A stretch of DNA of 64,000 nucleotides from JAEUJZ01 sp964460115 (GTDB taxonomy: Bacteria > Myxococcota_A > Polyangia > Palsa-1104 > JAEUJZ01): positions 1-64,000 of the forward strand of contig CAYWPR010000032.1 in the NCBI GenBank assembly GCA_964460115.1. Reading direction: 5' to 3'. A program made the translations under genes and the position numbers. Positions within the stretch are counted from its first letter, which is position 1. Every line of letters starts with the position of its first letter. Shown piece by piece: positions 33,418 to 41,207 of the stretch. The notes beneath the pieces were generated by a model that saw only the letters and a program-made list of their open reading frames with translations, did no database searches and was not told the DNA's origin.

Positions 33418-33777
33418 TTGTTCAGATCTAAACTTTGGTGCGTGCGTTCTTTGATCTCGTAAAGCCGTTACCTCTGTAGTGAATTCGAATACAGATCATG
33501 TGTTCAGTTTCACTTGCTCGAAATAGATCAGGGGTTACATTTGTTGAGAATGCATAGGCCAGGGTAGCTCGATCAAAAACGCCGCAGTTTGATGTGATCC
33601 ATTTCACATTTACAGGCGTTCTGATCGCGAATTTTTGTTCGCAGTGCGAAAGCTGCGAATGTTTTTCGACCCGGCCATCGTCCAAGCTAACAGCGTCCGA
33701 CCGCGCAAGCTGGCCGCATGTAGGACGAAGAAACCATAGCGCAGAGCAAAACTCTGTTTGTGGGAATGGCACAACAC
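33418..33777 (+). other. 360-base noncoding region before rpoD
   Basis: The composition here is more AT-rich than the flanking genes. Neither strand shows a convincing CDS: a minus-strand frame of 122 codons (33428-33796) overlaps the rpoD start and lacks normal codon use. A terminator-like hairpin at 33638-33666 divides the region. The space may hold a small RNA or a long regulated rpoD leader. The rpoD promoter could not be fixed by eye. Confidence 0.5.
33638..33666 (+). terminator. Terminator-like hairpin upstream of rpoD
   Basis: TTCGCAG (33638-33644) pairs with CTGCGAA (33653-33659) over an 8-base loop and is followed by TGTTTTT. It lies about 110 bases before the rpoD start on the coding strand. 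That fits either an attenuator of the rpoD mRNA or the end of an unannotated small transcript. Confidence 0.5.
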
Positions 33778-35364
33778 ATGGATCGTTACAATACAACGGC
33801 CTTAGAAACTGAGTACGAAGAGCTACAAGCCCCGCATGAACCCGAACCCGAGCCGGAAAGCGACAATGTCGTCAACGATTCGGTCCGTCAGTATTTGAAA
33901 AAACTCGGCGCTGTGCCGCTGCTTACGCGCGAAGGTGAAGTGGCTGTTGGCAAGCGCATGGCCGAAGGCAAACGGCGGGTGCTGCTCGCGGTTTTGGCCT
34001 GTCCGCCCGCGGTGGCGGAACTTTTGGCACTCCGCGATCAGCTCCTTCATCAAAAGCTGCGCGTGCGCGACGTTGTATCCGACGTAGATTTGGATGAAGC
34101 GGAAGTGCTTAGCGACGAAGGCATGTACATCGAGCGGGTGGTTTCCACCCTCGACGCCGCTCGCAATCACTACCAAGAGATACATCGCGCGCAGCGTCAA
34201 TTGCGTGCGCGGCGCGTTCCTTCGCCAGCGCGCGCCAAAAGATTGCAAGCCGCGGTGGCGGAACATCAGGCGGCGCTGTTTGAAGTTGTCTCGGCTTTGC
34301 ATGTGCATCCCAAGCAGGTAGAACGGCTGGCGGCCATTGTGCATCGTTTGGCCAAGCGCGCCACCGCCGCTCAAGTCGAGCTGCGTCGTATCGAAGATCG
34401 CGCCGGCATGCCCAGCGCGGATCTGCCGCGTACGCTTTCGGAGCTTTTGCGTTCCGATGCTCGCAAGCGAACGCTTTTGCGCAAACTCGGCCTGCGTGAA
34501 GAAGAGCTATCGGACATGGCCGAAGCCGTGCGAAAGATACAAACCGAGCTCAGCGCGCTCGAGCGAGAATCCGATCTCGATGCCGAGACCCTCATTCACC
34601 TCGCGCATGAACTGTATGCAGGGGAAAATTTGGCCGAGGCGGCGCGGCGCGAACTGCTTGAAGCCAATCTGCGCCTGGTTGTATCGATTGCCAAAAAGTA
34701 CACCAATCACGGCATGCAGTTTCTCGACCTGATTCAGGAGGGAAATCTTGGCTTGATGCGTGCCGTCGATAAATTCGAATACCAGCGCGGCTACAAGTTT
34801 TCAACCTATGCCACTTGGTGGATACGTCAGGCGATTACGCGCGGCATCTTTGATCAATCGCGCACCATTCGCATTCCGGTGCACGTCTTTGAGACAGCGC
34901 GCAAGCTCTTTCGCATTTCGTATGAGATGACTCGGCAGTCCGGACGCGAACCCACGCCGGAAGAGCTGGCCGAGCGCAGCGGTGTGCCGATTGGCAAAGT
35001 GCGGCAAGTGCTGAAGGCGGCTGCCAAGGAACCGATTTCGCTGGATACGCCAAGCTCGGTGCGCGAAGGCTCAAGCCTGGGCGACCTCATCGAGGATCCG
35101 GGATCGCGTTCGCCTTCGGAATCGCTCGTCGACGCGTCGATGATACATCATACTCGCCACGTGCTAAAGACGCTGAACGCGCGCGAGCGCAAGATTTTGC
35201 GCATGCGTTACGGAATTGAACAAGAAAGCGACAAGACGCTTGAGGAGATCGGCCAAAGCTTTGGTCTGTCGCGCGAACGGATTCGCCAGCTTGAAGTGCA
35301 AGCGCTGCGCAAGCTTCGTCATTCCTCCTACGCGCGCTATCTAAAGTCTTTCGTCGAACCTTAA
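33778..35364 (+). CDS. rpoD: Primary sigma factor RpoD (sigma-70 group 1)
   Basis: The primary sigma factor, here 528 residues from the ATG at 33778 (GTG 33760 and ATG 33766 are alternatives). It lacks the acidic region 1.1 of E. coli. Region 1.2 is at the start (NDSVRQYLKKLGAVPLLTREGEVAVGKRM). A reduced, helical non-conserved region follows. Region 2 (about 290-360) contains 'ANLRLVVSIAKKYTNHGMQFLDLIQEGNLGLMRAVDKFEYQRGYKFSTYATWWIRQAITR'-type blocks, essentially identical to the family core. Region 3 holds 'RTIRIPVHVFETARKLFRIS' and 'GREPTPEELAERSG'. Region 4 ends with TLEEIGQSFGLSRERIRQLEVQALRKLRH. The upstream leader contains a terminator-like hairpin. It converges on the histidine kinase. 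Confidence 0.96.
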   Translation: MDRYNTTALETEYEELQAPHEPEPEPESDNVVNDSVRQYLKKLGAVPLLTREGEVAVGKRMAEGKRRVLLAVLACPPAVAELLALRDQLLHQKLRVRDVVSDVDLDEAEVLSDEGMYIERVVSTLDAARNHYQEIHRAQRQLRARRVPSPARAKRLQAAVAEHQAALFEVVSALHVHPKQVERLAAIVHRLAKRATAAQVELRRIEDRAGMPSADLPRTLSELLRSDARKRTLLRKLGLREEELSDMAEAVRKIQTELSALERESDLDAETLIHLAHELYAGENLAEAARRELLEANLRLVVSIAKKYTNHGMQFLDLIQEGNLGLMRAVDKFEYQRGYKFSTYATWWIRQAITRGIFDQSRTIRIPVHVFETARKLFRISYEMTRQSGREPTPEELAERSGVPIGKVRQVLKAAAKEPISLDTPSSVREGSSLGDLIEDPGSRSPSESLVDASMIHHTRHVLKTLNARERKILRMRYGIEQESDKTLEEIGQSFGLSRERIRQLEVQALRKLRHSSYARYLKSFVEP

Positions 35365-35373
35365 ACGGATCCT

Positions 35374-35393
35374 GGCTGTACTAGGCTGTACTA
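35374..35393. repeat. Tandem 10-base repeat between rpoD and the kinase gene
   Basis: GGCTGTACTA occurs twice in a row at 35374-35383 and 35384-35393, with a third partial copy. The last copy covers the stop codon of the minus-strand kinase gene. Two converging genes end here; no terminator stem is evident. It may be a simple duplication. Confidence 0.6.
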
Positions 35394-36836
35394 GGCAGTT
35401 AGATACGGCAGCCGCAGCGTGATGCGGCAGCCGTGTTCTACTCCGTCCACAATGTTCTGCGCTGCGATGGCAATTGTACCCCCGTGGGCTTCGGCAACCC
35501 GCCTGGCCAGCGTTAATCCCAATCCAAAGCCGCGGCTTATTCCAGGCCGCGCTTGCGGAGTATGGGCCGTATCACGCCGATAAAAAGGCTCAAAGACGCG
35601 TTCCCGGTCTACCGCGGGAATGCCCGCGCCCAAATCGCTGACGGCAATTTCGATCATATTTCCTCGCTCTTGCGCCGATAGGACAATCGGCGAAGCTCCA
35701 TACTTGGCGGCATTTTCCAAAAGGTTAAACAGCGCCCGCTTCAGCAAATTTCCGTCGACGCGTAAGCTCAAATCCGGTCCATCGGCAAGCTGCACTTGTT
35801 TGGTGGCAATAAGCGGGTCATTTTGCGCGCGCTCGACAACTTGTAGCAAAAGCGGTCGCAATGACTGCGGCTCCGGACGCGTCGGCAGCCCAATGGCATC
35901 AAGCCGCGCGGTCATCAGCACATCTTCAATCAGCCGTTCCAGTTCGCCGAGGTCCGCCTCGACTTCGGAGAGCCGCGCTTCACCTTCCCCTTCGCGCGGC
36001 AAGAGCGCCAAAGCCACTCGGACCCGCGTCAACGGCGAACGCAGCTCGTGCGAGACATTGGCCAATAGTTCACGCTGTCCGCGCAGCAGGCGTTCTATGC
36101 GATCCGCCATATCGTTCCAGGCATGCAGCAGCTCGGCCATTTCATCCAAGGCGTGGTGATGCATGTGACCATGCCAGCGCTGGCACGGCATGGCCGACAC
36201 CGGAGGATTCCAACCGGAAATGGGAATGCGATAAGAAAGCTCGCCCGCCCCCAGCCGCCGCGATGCCGCCGTCAAAAGCTCAACCGGACGCGAGATGCGC
36301 CGCGACAAAGGCCAACTGACAAGCGCCACCAAAAACAGAACCAAGCCGACGGCCAAAAGCGGACGTCGCAAGCTGCCCATCCCAAAAGAGCGAAAGCGCT
36401 GCGGCGGCGCCATTTGTAAAATCCCGACTATCTCGCCGGATGCGGCCCGTATCGGAGCCGCGGCCACCACTTTACGATGCTGAAACACGTCTTGGCCCTG
36501 CTGTAGCGCCAAGAGCTCGTCAGGCGCCAGCCTTGGCTCGGCGTTGCCGCCAAAAGTAGTACCGGCTACCGCCAATTGCCGCCCTTGCAAATCGCGAATC
36601 GCCAGATCGAGTTCAAAGTCGCGATGCAGCCGCAAAAGCGCCGTGTGCCGCGCCTGCGAATCCGCGAAGCGCTCGCCAAGCTCGGCCGCCAAATGACGCG
36701 CCAGACGCACCGTCACTTCACGCAGAAATGCGCCGCGCTGACCGATAGAAAACACGCCAGTGATGGCCAGCCCGACGACAATGAGCACGCCCAGGCCGTG
36801 TAAATAAATGCGTGTGTACAGTCGTTTTCTTCGCAT
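35391..36836 (-). CDS. Sensor histidine kinase with His/Cys-rich HAMP insertion
   Basis: A 481-residue two-component kinase. Transmembrane helices at about residues 10-30 and 158-176 flank a ~125-residue periplasmic sensor. The HAMP domain (about 177-250) is interrupted at residues 205-229 by ISGWNPPVSAMP and CQRWHGHMHHH, with Cys218 and His222, 224, 226, 227 and 228. Phospho-acceptor His263 is in ANVSHELRSPL. The ATPase domain has NLLENAAKYG (N box), DLGAGIP (G1), FEPFYR (F) and GFGLGLT (G2). The partner regulator is at 38260, on the other side of two Spy/CpxP-like genes. Unlike CpxA, its insertion could bind metal ions on the cytoplasmic side. Confidence 0.9.
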   Translation of the reverse strand: MRRKRLYTRIYLHGLGVLIVVGLAITGVFSIGQRGAFLREVTVRLARHLAAELGERFADSQARHTALLRLHRDFELDLAIRDLQGRQLAVAGTTFGGNAEPRLAPDELLALQQGQDVFQHRKVVAAAPIRAASGEIVGILQMAPPQRFRSFGMGSLRRPLLAVGLVLFLVALVSWPLSRRISRPVELLTAASRRLGAGELSYRIPISGWNPPVSAMPCQRWHGHMHHHALDEMAELLHAWNDMADRIERLLRGQRELLANVSHELRSPLTRVRVALALLPREGEGEARLSEVEADLGELERLIEDVLMTARLDAIGLPTRPEPQSLRPLLLQVVERAQNDPLIATKQVQLADGPDLSLRVDGNLLKRALFNLLENAAKYGASPIVLSAQERGNMIEIAVSDLGAGIPAVDRERVFEPFYRRDTAHTPQARPGISRGFGLGLTLARRVAEAHGGTIAIAAQNIVDGVEHGCRITLRLPYLTA

Positions 36837-36902
36837 GGCCCTTCCTGTTCGAATTCGCCGCTGCCGCTAAAATTTCATCAATCTGCCATATTTGCTCGTG
36901 GA

Positions 36903-36947
36903 GAAAGCAAAAACCTCCGTTGCGAAATGCAACAGAGGTTTGCTTTC
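36903..36947 (-). terminator. Intrinsic terminator of the Spy/CpxP-like gene
   Basis: The arms GAAAGCAAA...ACCTC and GAGGT...TTTGCTTTC, joined to GTTGC/GCAAC around a short loop, give about 18 pairs with a 2-base bulge. Read on the minus strand the stem ends in GGTTTTTGCTTT, a T-rich tail. It lies between the stop of the Spy/CpxP-like gene (37006) and the kinase start (36836), so the kinase may be read only by readthrough or its own promoter. Confidence 0.65.
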
Positions 36948-37005
36948 AAACAGCTTTTACGGCCGGCGCCTACTTTGCGCCGTTTGCTTGACTGACTGGC
37001 CGATG

Positions 37006-37491
37006 TTAGCGATAGCGTTCGCACTCGCTTACAAAGCGTCGCAAGCGCTCGCGCTGTGTGGTGGACAATAAAGCATGTAGTCGCGATAGCGCATCCAGCG
37101 CTTCCTTTCGCACTTTGGCGTAGGAGGCATCCTGTAAATGCGCAAGCTCTTCTGCGCGCGCGGCGTCAAATTCCGTTTCGGACAGAAGCGTCAACAGCGG
37201 CGTTAGCGAGCTGCGCAGCTCCGTACGTCCCGCTTGCAAGCTGCTGCGCAAATCGCGCAGAATTTCCTGCCCACTTTGCCACTGTTCCGGAGTTAGCTGA
37301 AGCTCGCGCATCAGTCGAAACATTTCGAACCTGCCGCGAAAAGCGCCTTCGCCTCTGCAGCCGGCAAAGTGATTTCCGCAAGCAAAGCCGGCACCAAAGC
37401 CATGTCCTTCCGCGTCGCCTCGCCGACAACCATGCCAAAGTTTTGCCGCTGCCACACCGCCAAGGACTCCTAACAAAAACCCATGAAACAT
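37006..37491 (-). CDS. Periplasmic Spy/CpxP-like protein, Cys/His-rich N-terminus
   Basis: A 161-residue exported protein of the LTXXQ (Spy/CpxP) type. The N-terminus FHGFLLGVLGGVAAAKLW is a membrane-like signal. Residues 20-50 are rich in Cys, His, Gly and Asp (LWHGCRRGDAEGHGFG, GFACGNHFAGC), unlike standard CpxP. The signature helix 'RELQLTPEQWQSGQEILRDL' is the LTPEQ motif; a second helical arm follows (LTPLLTLLSETEFDAARAEEL). Such proteins are chaperones or sensor inhibitors in envelope stress and metal-response systems (CpxP, ZraP, CnrX). Here it sits next to a histidine kinase with a His/Cys insertion. It is transcribed leftward, divergent from a second family member. Confidence 0.8.
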   Translation of the reverse strand: MFHGFLLGVLGGVAAAKLWHGCRRGDAEGHGFGAGFACGNHFAGCRGEGAFRGRFEMFRLMRELQLTPEQWQSGQEILRDLRSSLQAGRTELRSSLTPLLTLLSETEFDAARAEELAHLQDASYAKVRKEALDALSRLHALLSTTQRERLRRFVSECERYR

Positions 37492-37576
37492 GATGAACTC
37501 CTTTCTGGAAATGGGAGATGATCGTTCCCTGGCATCTCAGAATGCAGGCGCTGCGTAAATATTCTGTGCATTCCAA

Positions 37577-37614
37577 GTAAAGTTTTGTGAAGGGCAGCCT
37601 TTACAAAACTTTAC
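37577..37614. promoter_or_regulatory. 38-bp palindrome in the divergent region (operator candidate)
   Basis: GTAAAGTTTTGT (37577-37588) and ACAAAACTTTAC (37603-37614) are perfect inverted copies. Between them AAGG and CCTT pair again around GCAG, so almost the whole 38 bases is symmetric. GTAAA is also the half-site core of CpxR boxes, though here the copies are inverted and not tandem. Two shorter inverted repeats (GAAACG/CGTTTC and GTTTCG/CGAAAC, 37682-37720) lie nearby. Confidence 0.6.
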
Positions 37615-37745
37615 CTTCGCCACAATCGCGCTTTACGCAGACGGATCATTCTGAAATCAGGTCGCCAACGCGGCGATTTGTGAAACGCAGTTTTAAAAAA
37701 ACCGTTTCGCAGTTCGAAACAGGAAAGCCATCAAGGAGGATTCCC

Positions 37746-38213
37746 ATGACCCGTCGCAGCATGAAAATCGGATTTCTGGCGCTTCTCATTACGACCGTGA
37801 TCGGCGGCGCGATCTTTGCGCATCGCGCGGCCAATGCGTTTGGCCATCACCGCAAGACCGCTATCATAAAGCGCGTCATCAGCGCTCACATCGATGAGAT
37901 TCTCGCCGATGCCAAGGTGAACGAGGCCCAGCGTCAAACCGTCTACGCAGCGCGCGATCGCGTCTACACCGCTTTTGAAAACCATCACGACGGACATCGC
38001 GCCCATATGGAAGAAGCGCTGAGACTATTCGAAGCCGATCGCGTTGATCCAAACCAACTGGCCGGGCTGCGCGCGCAGCGTGAGGCGGAAGTCGCCAAGC
38101 TAAGCGATGTCGTGACCCAGGCGCTTCTTGAAGTACATGACACGCTGACCCCGCAGCAGCGCCGAGTAGTGACCGAAGAGCTACGCGCCATGCGGGCCGC
38201 GCACGCCGATTGA
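37746..38213 (+). CDS. Spy/CpxP-like (LTXXQ) periplasmic protein
   Basis: A 155-residue exported protein. CAAGGAGGA before the ATG at 37746 fixes the start; a frame open to 37587 is not used. The signal helix is GFLALLITTVIGGAIFAHRAANA. The mature part is all-helical, with 'VISAHIDEILADAKVNEAQRQTVYAARDRV' and the closing 'LTPQQRRVVTEELRAM', the LTxxQ motif. It contains His-rich patches (AFGHHRKT, FENHHDGHRAHMEE), which may bind metal. It is the first gene of the rightward unit with the response regulator, and is divergent from the minus-strand paralogue. Confidence 0.82.
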   Translation: MTRRSMKIGFLALLITTVIGGAIFAHRAANAFGHHRKTAIIKRVISAHIDEILADAKVNEAQRQTVYAARDRVYTAFENHHDGHRAHMEEALRLFEADRVDPNQLAGLRAQREAEVAKLSDVVTQALLEVHDTLTPQQRRVVTEELRAMRAAHAD

Positions 38214-38259
38214 TGACCAAAAAGGAGGGGTTTTTCGTGGCCTCTGATATCCTTTCGCC

Positions 38260-38970
38260 ATGCTGGCCCCGCGTACCGCTGTCCTGCTTATCGATGACGA
38301 CGTCCGCCTTGCCGCTCTGCTAAAAGAATATCTGCACAAACAGGACATGGAACTAGCCCACGCCGAAGACGGCGAGCACGGCCTTACGGCGCTGCGGCGC
38401 AGCCGCTATGATGTCGTGCTTCTTGATTTGATGATGCCGGGCATAGATGGGCTGGAAGTCTGCCGTCGCATTCGTGCTGATTCCGAGCTCGGCCAAACCG
38501 CCGTGCTGATGCTGACCGCCAAAGGCGATGACATTGACCGCATCGTCGGGCTTGAACTTGGCGCCGATGACTATCTTCCCAAACCCTTTAATCCGCGTGA
38601 ACTATTGGCCCGCATTCGCGCCATTTTGCGTCGCGGCGTGGCCCAGGCAACGCCGCGGCGGCGGTTTCGCAGTGGTGAATTGGAAATTGATCTGGAAGGA
38701 CGTACGCTAACCTGCGCCGGACGGCCAATCAGCCTGACGCACTACGAATTTCAACTGCTGGCGGTTTTGGCCCGGGCCGCGGGTCGCGTTCTTTCACGTG
38801 ATCAGCTGCTCGACGCATTAAAAGGGGAAGAATACGATTCCTTTGATCGCTCAATAGATGTGCATATTTCCAAACTGCGCAGCAAGATCGAGCCGAATCC
38901 CAAAGAGCCACGCTATATTCGCACCATGCGCGGTGTCGGATATGTGCTAAGCCGAGACGAGGAGGTCTAA
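38260..38970 (+). CDS. OmpR/PhoB-family response regulator
   Basis: A 236-residue two-component regulator. The receiver domain has acidic residues DDD at the start (VLLIDDDVRLAALLKEYL), the phospho-acceptor Asp in DVVLLDLMMPGIDGL, and the switch residues in LMLTAKGDD and DDYLPKPFNPREL. The C-terminal winged-helix DNA-binding domain follows (SLTHYEFQLLAVLARAAGRVLSRDQLLDAL...SIDVHISKLRSKI). No upstream in-frame start exists before an in-frame TGA at 38245, so ATG 38260 is the only option, with no good Shine-Dalgarno sequence nearby. The partner kinase is at 35391. It likely acts on the palindrome between the two units. Confidence 0.93.
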   Translation: MLAPRTAVLLIDDDVRLAALLKEYLHKQDMELAHAEDGEHGLTALRRSRYDVVLLDLMMPGIDGLEVCRRIRADSELGQTAVLMLTAKGDDIDRIVGLELGADDYLPKPFNPRELLARIRAILRRGVAQATPRRRFRSGELEIDLEGRTLTCAGRPISLTHYEFQLLAVLARAAGRVLSRDQLLDALKGEEYDSFDRSIDVHISKLRSKIEPNPKEPRYIRTMRGVGYVLSRDEEV

Positions 38971-38976
38971 ATTCGA

Positions 38977-40122
38977 ATGCTCCTTGTGCTGAGCAGTTTG
39001 TTTGGCGTCATGGGGGGCATTCCCTCCTTTAACCGACTGCTTTTGCGGGCCGCCGCCGAGTATGCAGCCCAAAGCGGTACCGCGTTGCGGGTAGTGGTTC
39101 TGACCGATTCCGTGGCGAAGCGTCCCCAGACAAGCAAAATGGAATCGCTATTTCCGGAGCTCTTCGAGCATTCCCATGTCCTGCGCGCCGACTGGTATAG
39201 GCCCTGCGGTGGCGATCGGCTGCGCTTGGCGCTAGAGACTTTGCGCGCTCTGCCAAACTGTCGCTGTATTGTCTTTGGTCATGTGAACCTCGCCCCCCTA
39301 GGACTGCCCAGTTTGATTGATCAGTTTGGGCAGTTTGGCACTCTTCCTTATTGCGTCATTGCGCATGGACTAGAAGTATGGACACCGCTGCCCTGGCACC
39401 GGCGTCTGGCGCTGCGTTATGCTCGAGTCGTCGGCTGCGTCAGTCAAGATACCGCGCGTGCCGTGCAAGAAGTGCAAGGGGTGGAAAAAGCGCGCTGTCT
39501 GCGCATTTCCAACGCCGTGGAAAAGCTGCCGCCGGCGCCAGGAGCCGTTTCTATGGCAAATCCCTCCGGTCCCTTGCGCATTGTCAGCGTGACGCGTTTG
39601 CACCCGGGTGAACCCAAAGGAATTGATTTGATGCTGTACGCCATTGCCGACATTCCGCATGCGGTTGCTTCGTATGAAGTCGTTGGCGATGGGGCCGCGC
39701 GGCCGATGCTAAGTGCTTTGGCGCAAACGCTGGCGCTGCAGAGCCGGGTACATTTTACCGGTGCGCTTGCTGATGCCGAGCGCGACTTGGCCCTTTCGCG
39801 CTGCGATGTCTTTGCCCTGCCTTCTACCGGCGAGGGCTTTGGCATTGCGTACTTAGAAGCCATGGCCTATGCCAAGCCTTGTCTAGCGGCGCAGGCCGGC
39901 GGCGCTCCGGAAGTGGTGCTGCATGACGAAACCGGAATCGTCGTACCGCCAACGGTAGATGCGGTACGCGACGCGCTTTTGCGCTTTTGCGACGTCGACT
40001 TGCGAGCGCGCCTCGGGGCGGCTGGGCGGGTGCGCGTGAGCTCGCAGTTTACCTACCCGGCTTTTGCGCGTCAGGCCTTTCAGCTGTTTGATCGGCTCAG
40101 CGACCGCCATAGCGACGGATGA
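38977..40122 (+). CDS. Glycosyltransferase family 4
   Basis: A 381-residue GT-B glycosyltransferase. The N-terminal domain begins LLVLSSLFGVMGGIPSFNRLLLRAAAEYA and includes the acceptor-side loops. The C-terminal donor domain has 'RIVSVTRLHPGEPKGIDLMLYAIADIP' and the E-x7-E signature 'PSTGEGFGIAYLEAMAYAKPCLAAQAGGAPEVV'. It likely adds a sugar from a nucleotide donor to a cell-surface glycan. It follows the regulator gene by 6 bases, so it may share its transcript. Its 3' end overlaps the convergent dehydrogenase gene by 26 bases. Confidence 0.9.
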   Translation: MLLVLSSLFGVMGGIPSFNRLLLRAAAEYAAQSGTALRVVVLTDSVAKRPQTSKMESLFPELFEHSHVLRADWYRPCGGDRLRLALETLRALPNCRCIVFGHVNLAPLGLPSLIDQFGQFGTLPYCVIAHGLEVWTPLPWHRRLALRYARVVGCVSQDTARAVQEVQGVEKARCLRISNAVEKLPPAPGAVSMANPSGPLRIVSVTRLHPGEPKGIDLMLYAIADIPHAVASYEVVGDGAARPMLSALAQTLALQSRVHFTGALADAERDLALSRCDVFALPSTGEGFGIAYLEAMAYAKPCLAAQAGGAPEVVLHDETGIVVPPTVDAVRDALLRFCDVDLRARLGAAGRVRVSSQFTYPAFARQAFQLFDRLSDRHSDG

Positions 40123-41194
40123 ATAATTCACGCAGGGCGGCTTCGGCCTGCAAAAGGCCAAGGGTTTCCTCGGCGTGGTTTTTGCAGAAGCCGTTGCCGA
40201 TGATCATGTCGATGTCTTTGCTGACGCCCTCGGCACCAAGCGCGGCGGCGGAAAAGCTCGTGGCCATCGAGAAAAAATAGATGGTGCCGCGGTCGCGGGT
40301 GCACAGAATTGCCGCCATCTCAGTGGCTGGGGCGCTGACGCAGCTCACTACTAGATCGTATTCGCCGCCCCCTGCCGCGGTAGCCGCCGTCGCCAGCGGC
40401 AAGGCTGCCGCCGCATCCATACGGACGATGGCGTGATAATAGCCCAGGGCTTCGGCCTCGGCCGCTGCCGCCGGATGGCTTTCTATGCCGACTACACAGG
40501 GCACGCCGGCCCGTTTGGCCGCGGCGGCGCAAAGCAGTCCGGATTTGCCGCCGGCTCCTAGGACAAGCACCCGCCGCACCGCCAGTTGGCGGCACAGGCG
40601 CGTTACTTGCGGTGCGGCACCAGCAACATCGAGCGCCGCCAAGGCGGCCGACTCGGGCAGAAAATCGGGCAGCCGCGCCCAAACTCCCGATTCGAAAAGC
40701 ACCGCCGTGCCGCGCACGTCGATTTGGTGAGTATCAAGGTGCAGGTCCAAAATGGAATCGATGTGCAGCGGCGTCAGCGTCAGCGAGACCAGGGTTGCCA
40801 CCCGCTCGCCAACGCGCAGCGAGCGGTGCGGCTCGCTAAGCCGTGCGCCAACGTGCCGAACCCGCCCGAGCAGCATTCCCCCCGAGCCGGTCACCGGATT
40901 GTGCATCTTGCCGCGCGCGGCGACGATTTCTTCGACGCGGCGGCGTACCCCGGCGCTTAGGTCTTCGCCCGCAGCGCGAGCAGCTTCCTCTAGTTGCCGA
41001 AAGCTGGCGGCATCGATATTTAGGCGTTCGACGTCCAAGACGATTTCGCAATCGTCGGCCAAAGCGGTAGGCGGTTCGGGCCGATTGTGTAGACGCCAGG
41101 CGGCCTGCGGCAGCGCCCCTTGCGGTTCAATGACGCGGTGACAGCCGTAGCGCAGCGGCAGGGACAGCGGTTCGCGATCTTTTTGCTGGTTCAT
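40097..41194 (-). CDS. kdd: L-erythro-3,5-diaminohexanoate dehydrogenase-like protein
   Basis: A 365-residue NAD(P)-dependent dehydrogenase of the zinc-free MDR type. 'RGKMHNPVTGSGGMLLGRVRHVG' and 'IGNGFCKNHAEETL' resemble the lysine-fermentation enzyme Kdd, which deaminates 3,5-diaminohexanoate. The Rossmann fold is at 'RRVLVLGAGGKSGLLCAAAAKRAG' (about residues 208-231). The other genes of that pathway (lysine aminomutase, KamD/E, Kce, Kal) are not in this window. Its neighbour is a TPP-dependent enzyme (14-base gap, same operon). The symbol reflects closest recognised family; the physiological substrate may differ. Confidence 0.7.
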   Translation of the reverse strand: MNQQKDREPLSLPLRYGCHRVIEPQGALPQAAWRLHNRPEPPTALADDCEIVLDVERLNIDAASFRQLEEAARAAGEDLSAGVRRRVEEIVAARGKMHNPVTGSGGMLLGRVRHVGARLSEPHRSLRVGERVATLVSLTLTPLHIDSILDLHLDTHQIDVRGTAVLFESGVWARLPDFLPESAALAALDVAGAAPQVTRLCRQLAVRRVLVLGAGGKSGLLCAAAAKRAGVPCVVGIESHPAAAAEAEALGYYHAIVRMDAAAALPLATAATAAGGGEYDLVVSCVSAPATEMAAILCTRDRGTIYFFSMATSFSAAALGAEGVSKDIDMIIGNGFCKNHAEETLGLLQAEAALRELFIRRYGGR

Positions 41195-41207
41195 CGGTAG
41201 GCCCTAT

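Noticed and set aside
33428..33796. Minus-strand frame of 122 codons before rpoD
   Set aside because: It overlaps the rpoD start, lacks a ribosome-binding site, and has no recognisable protein character.
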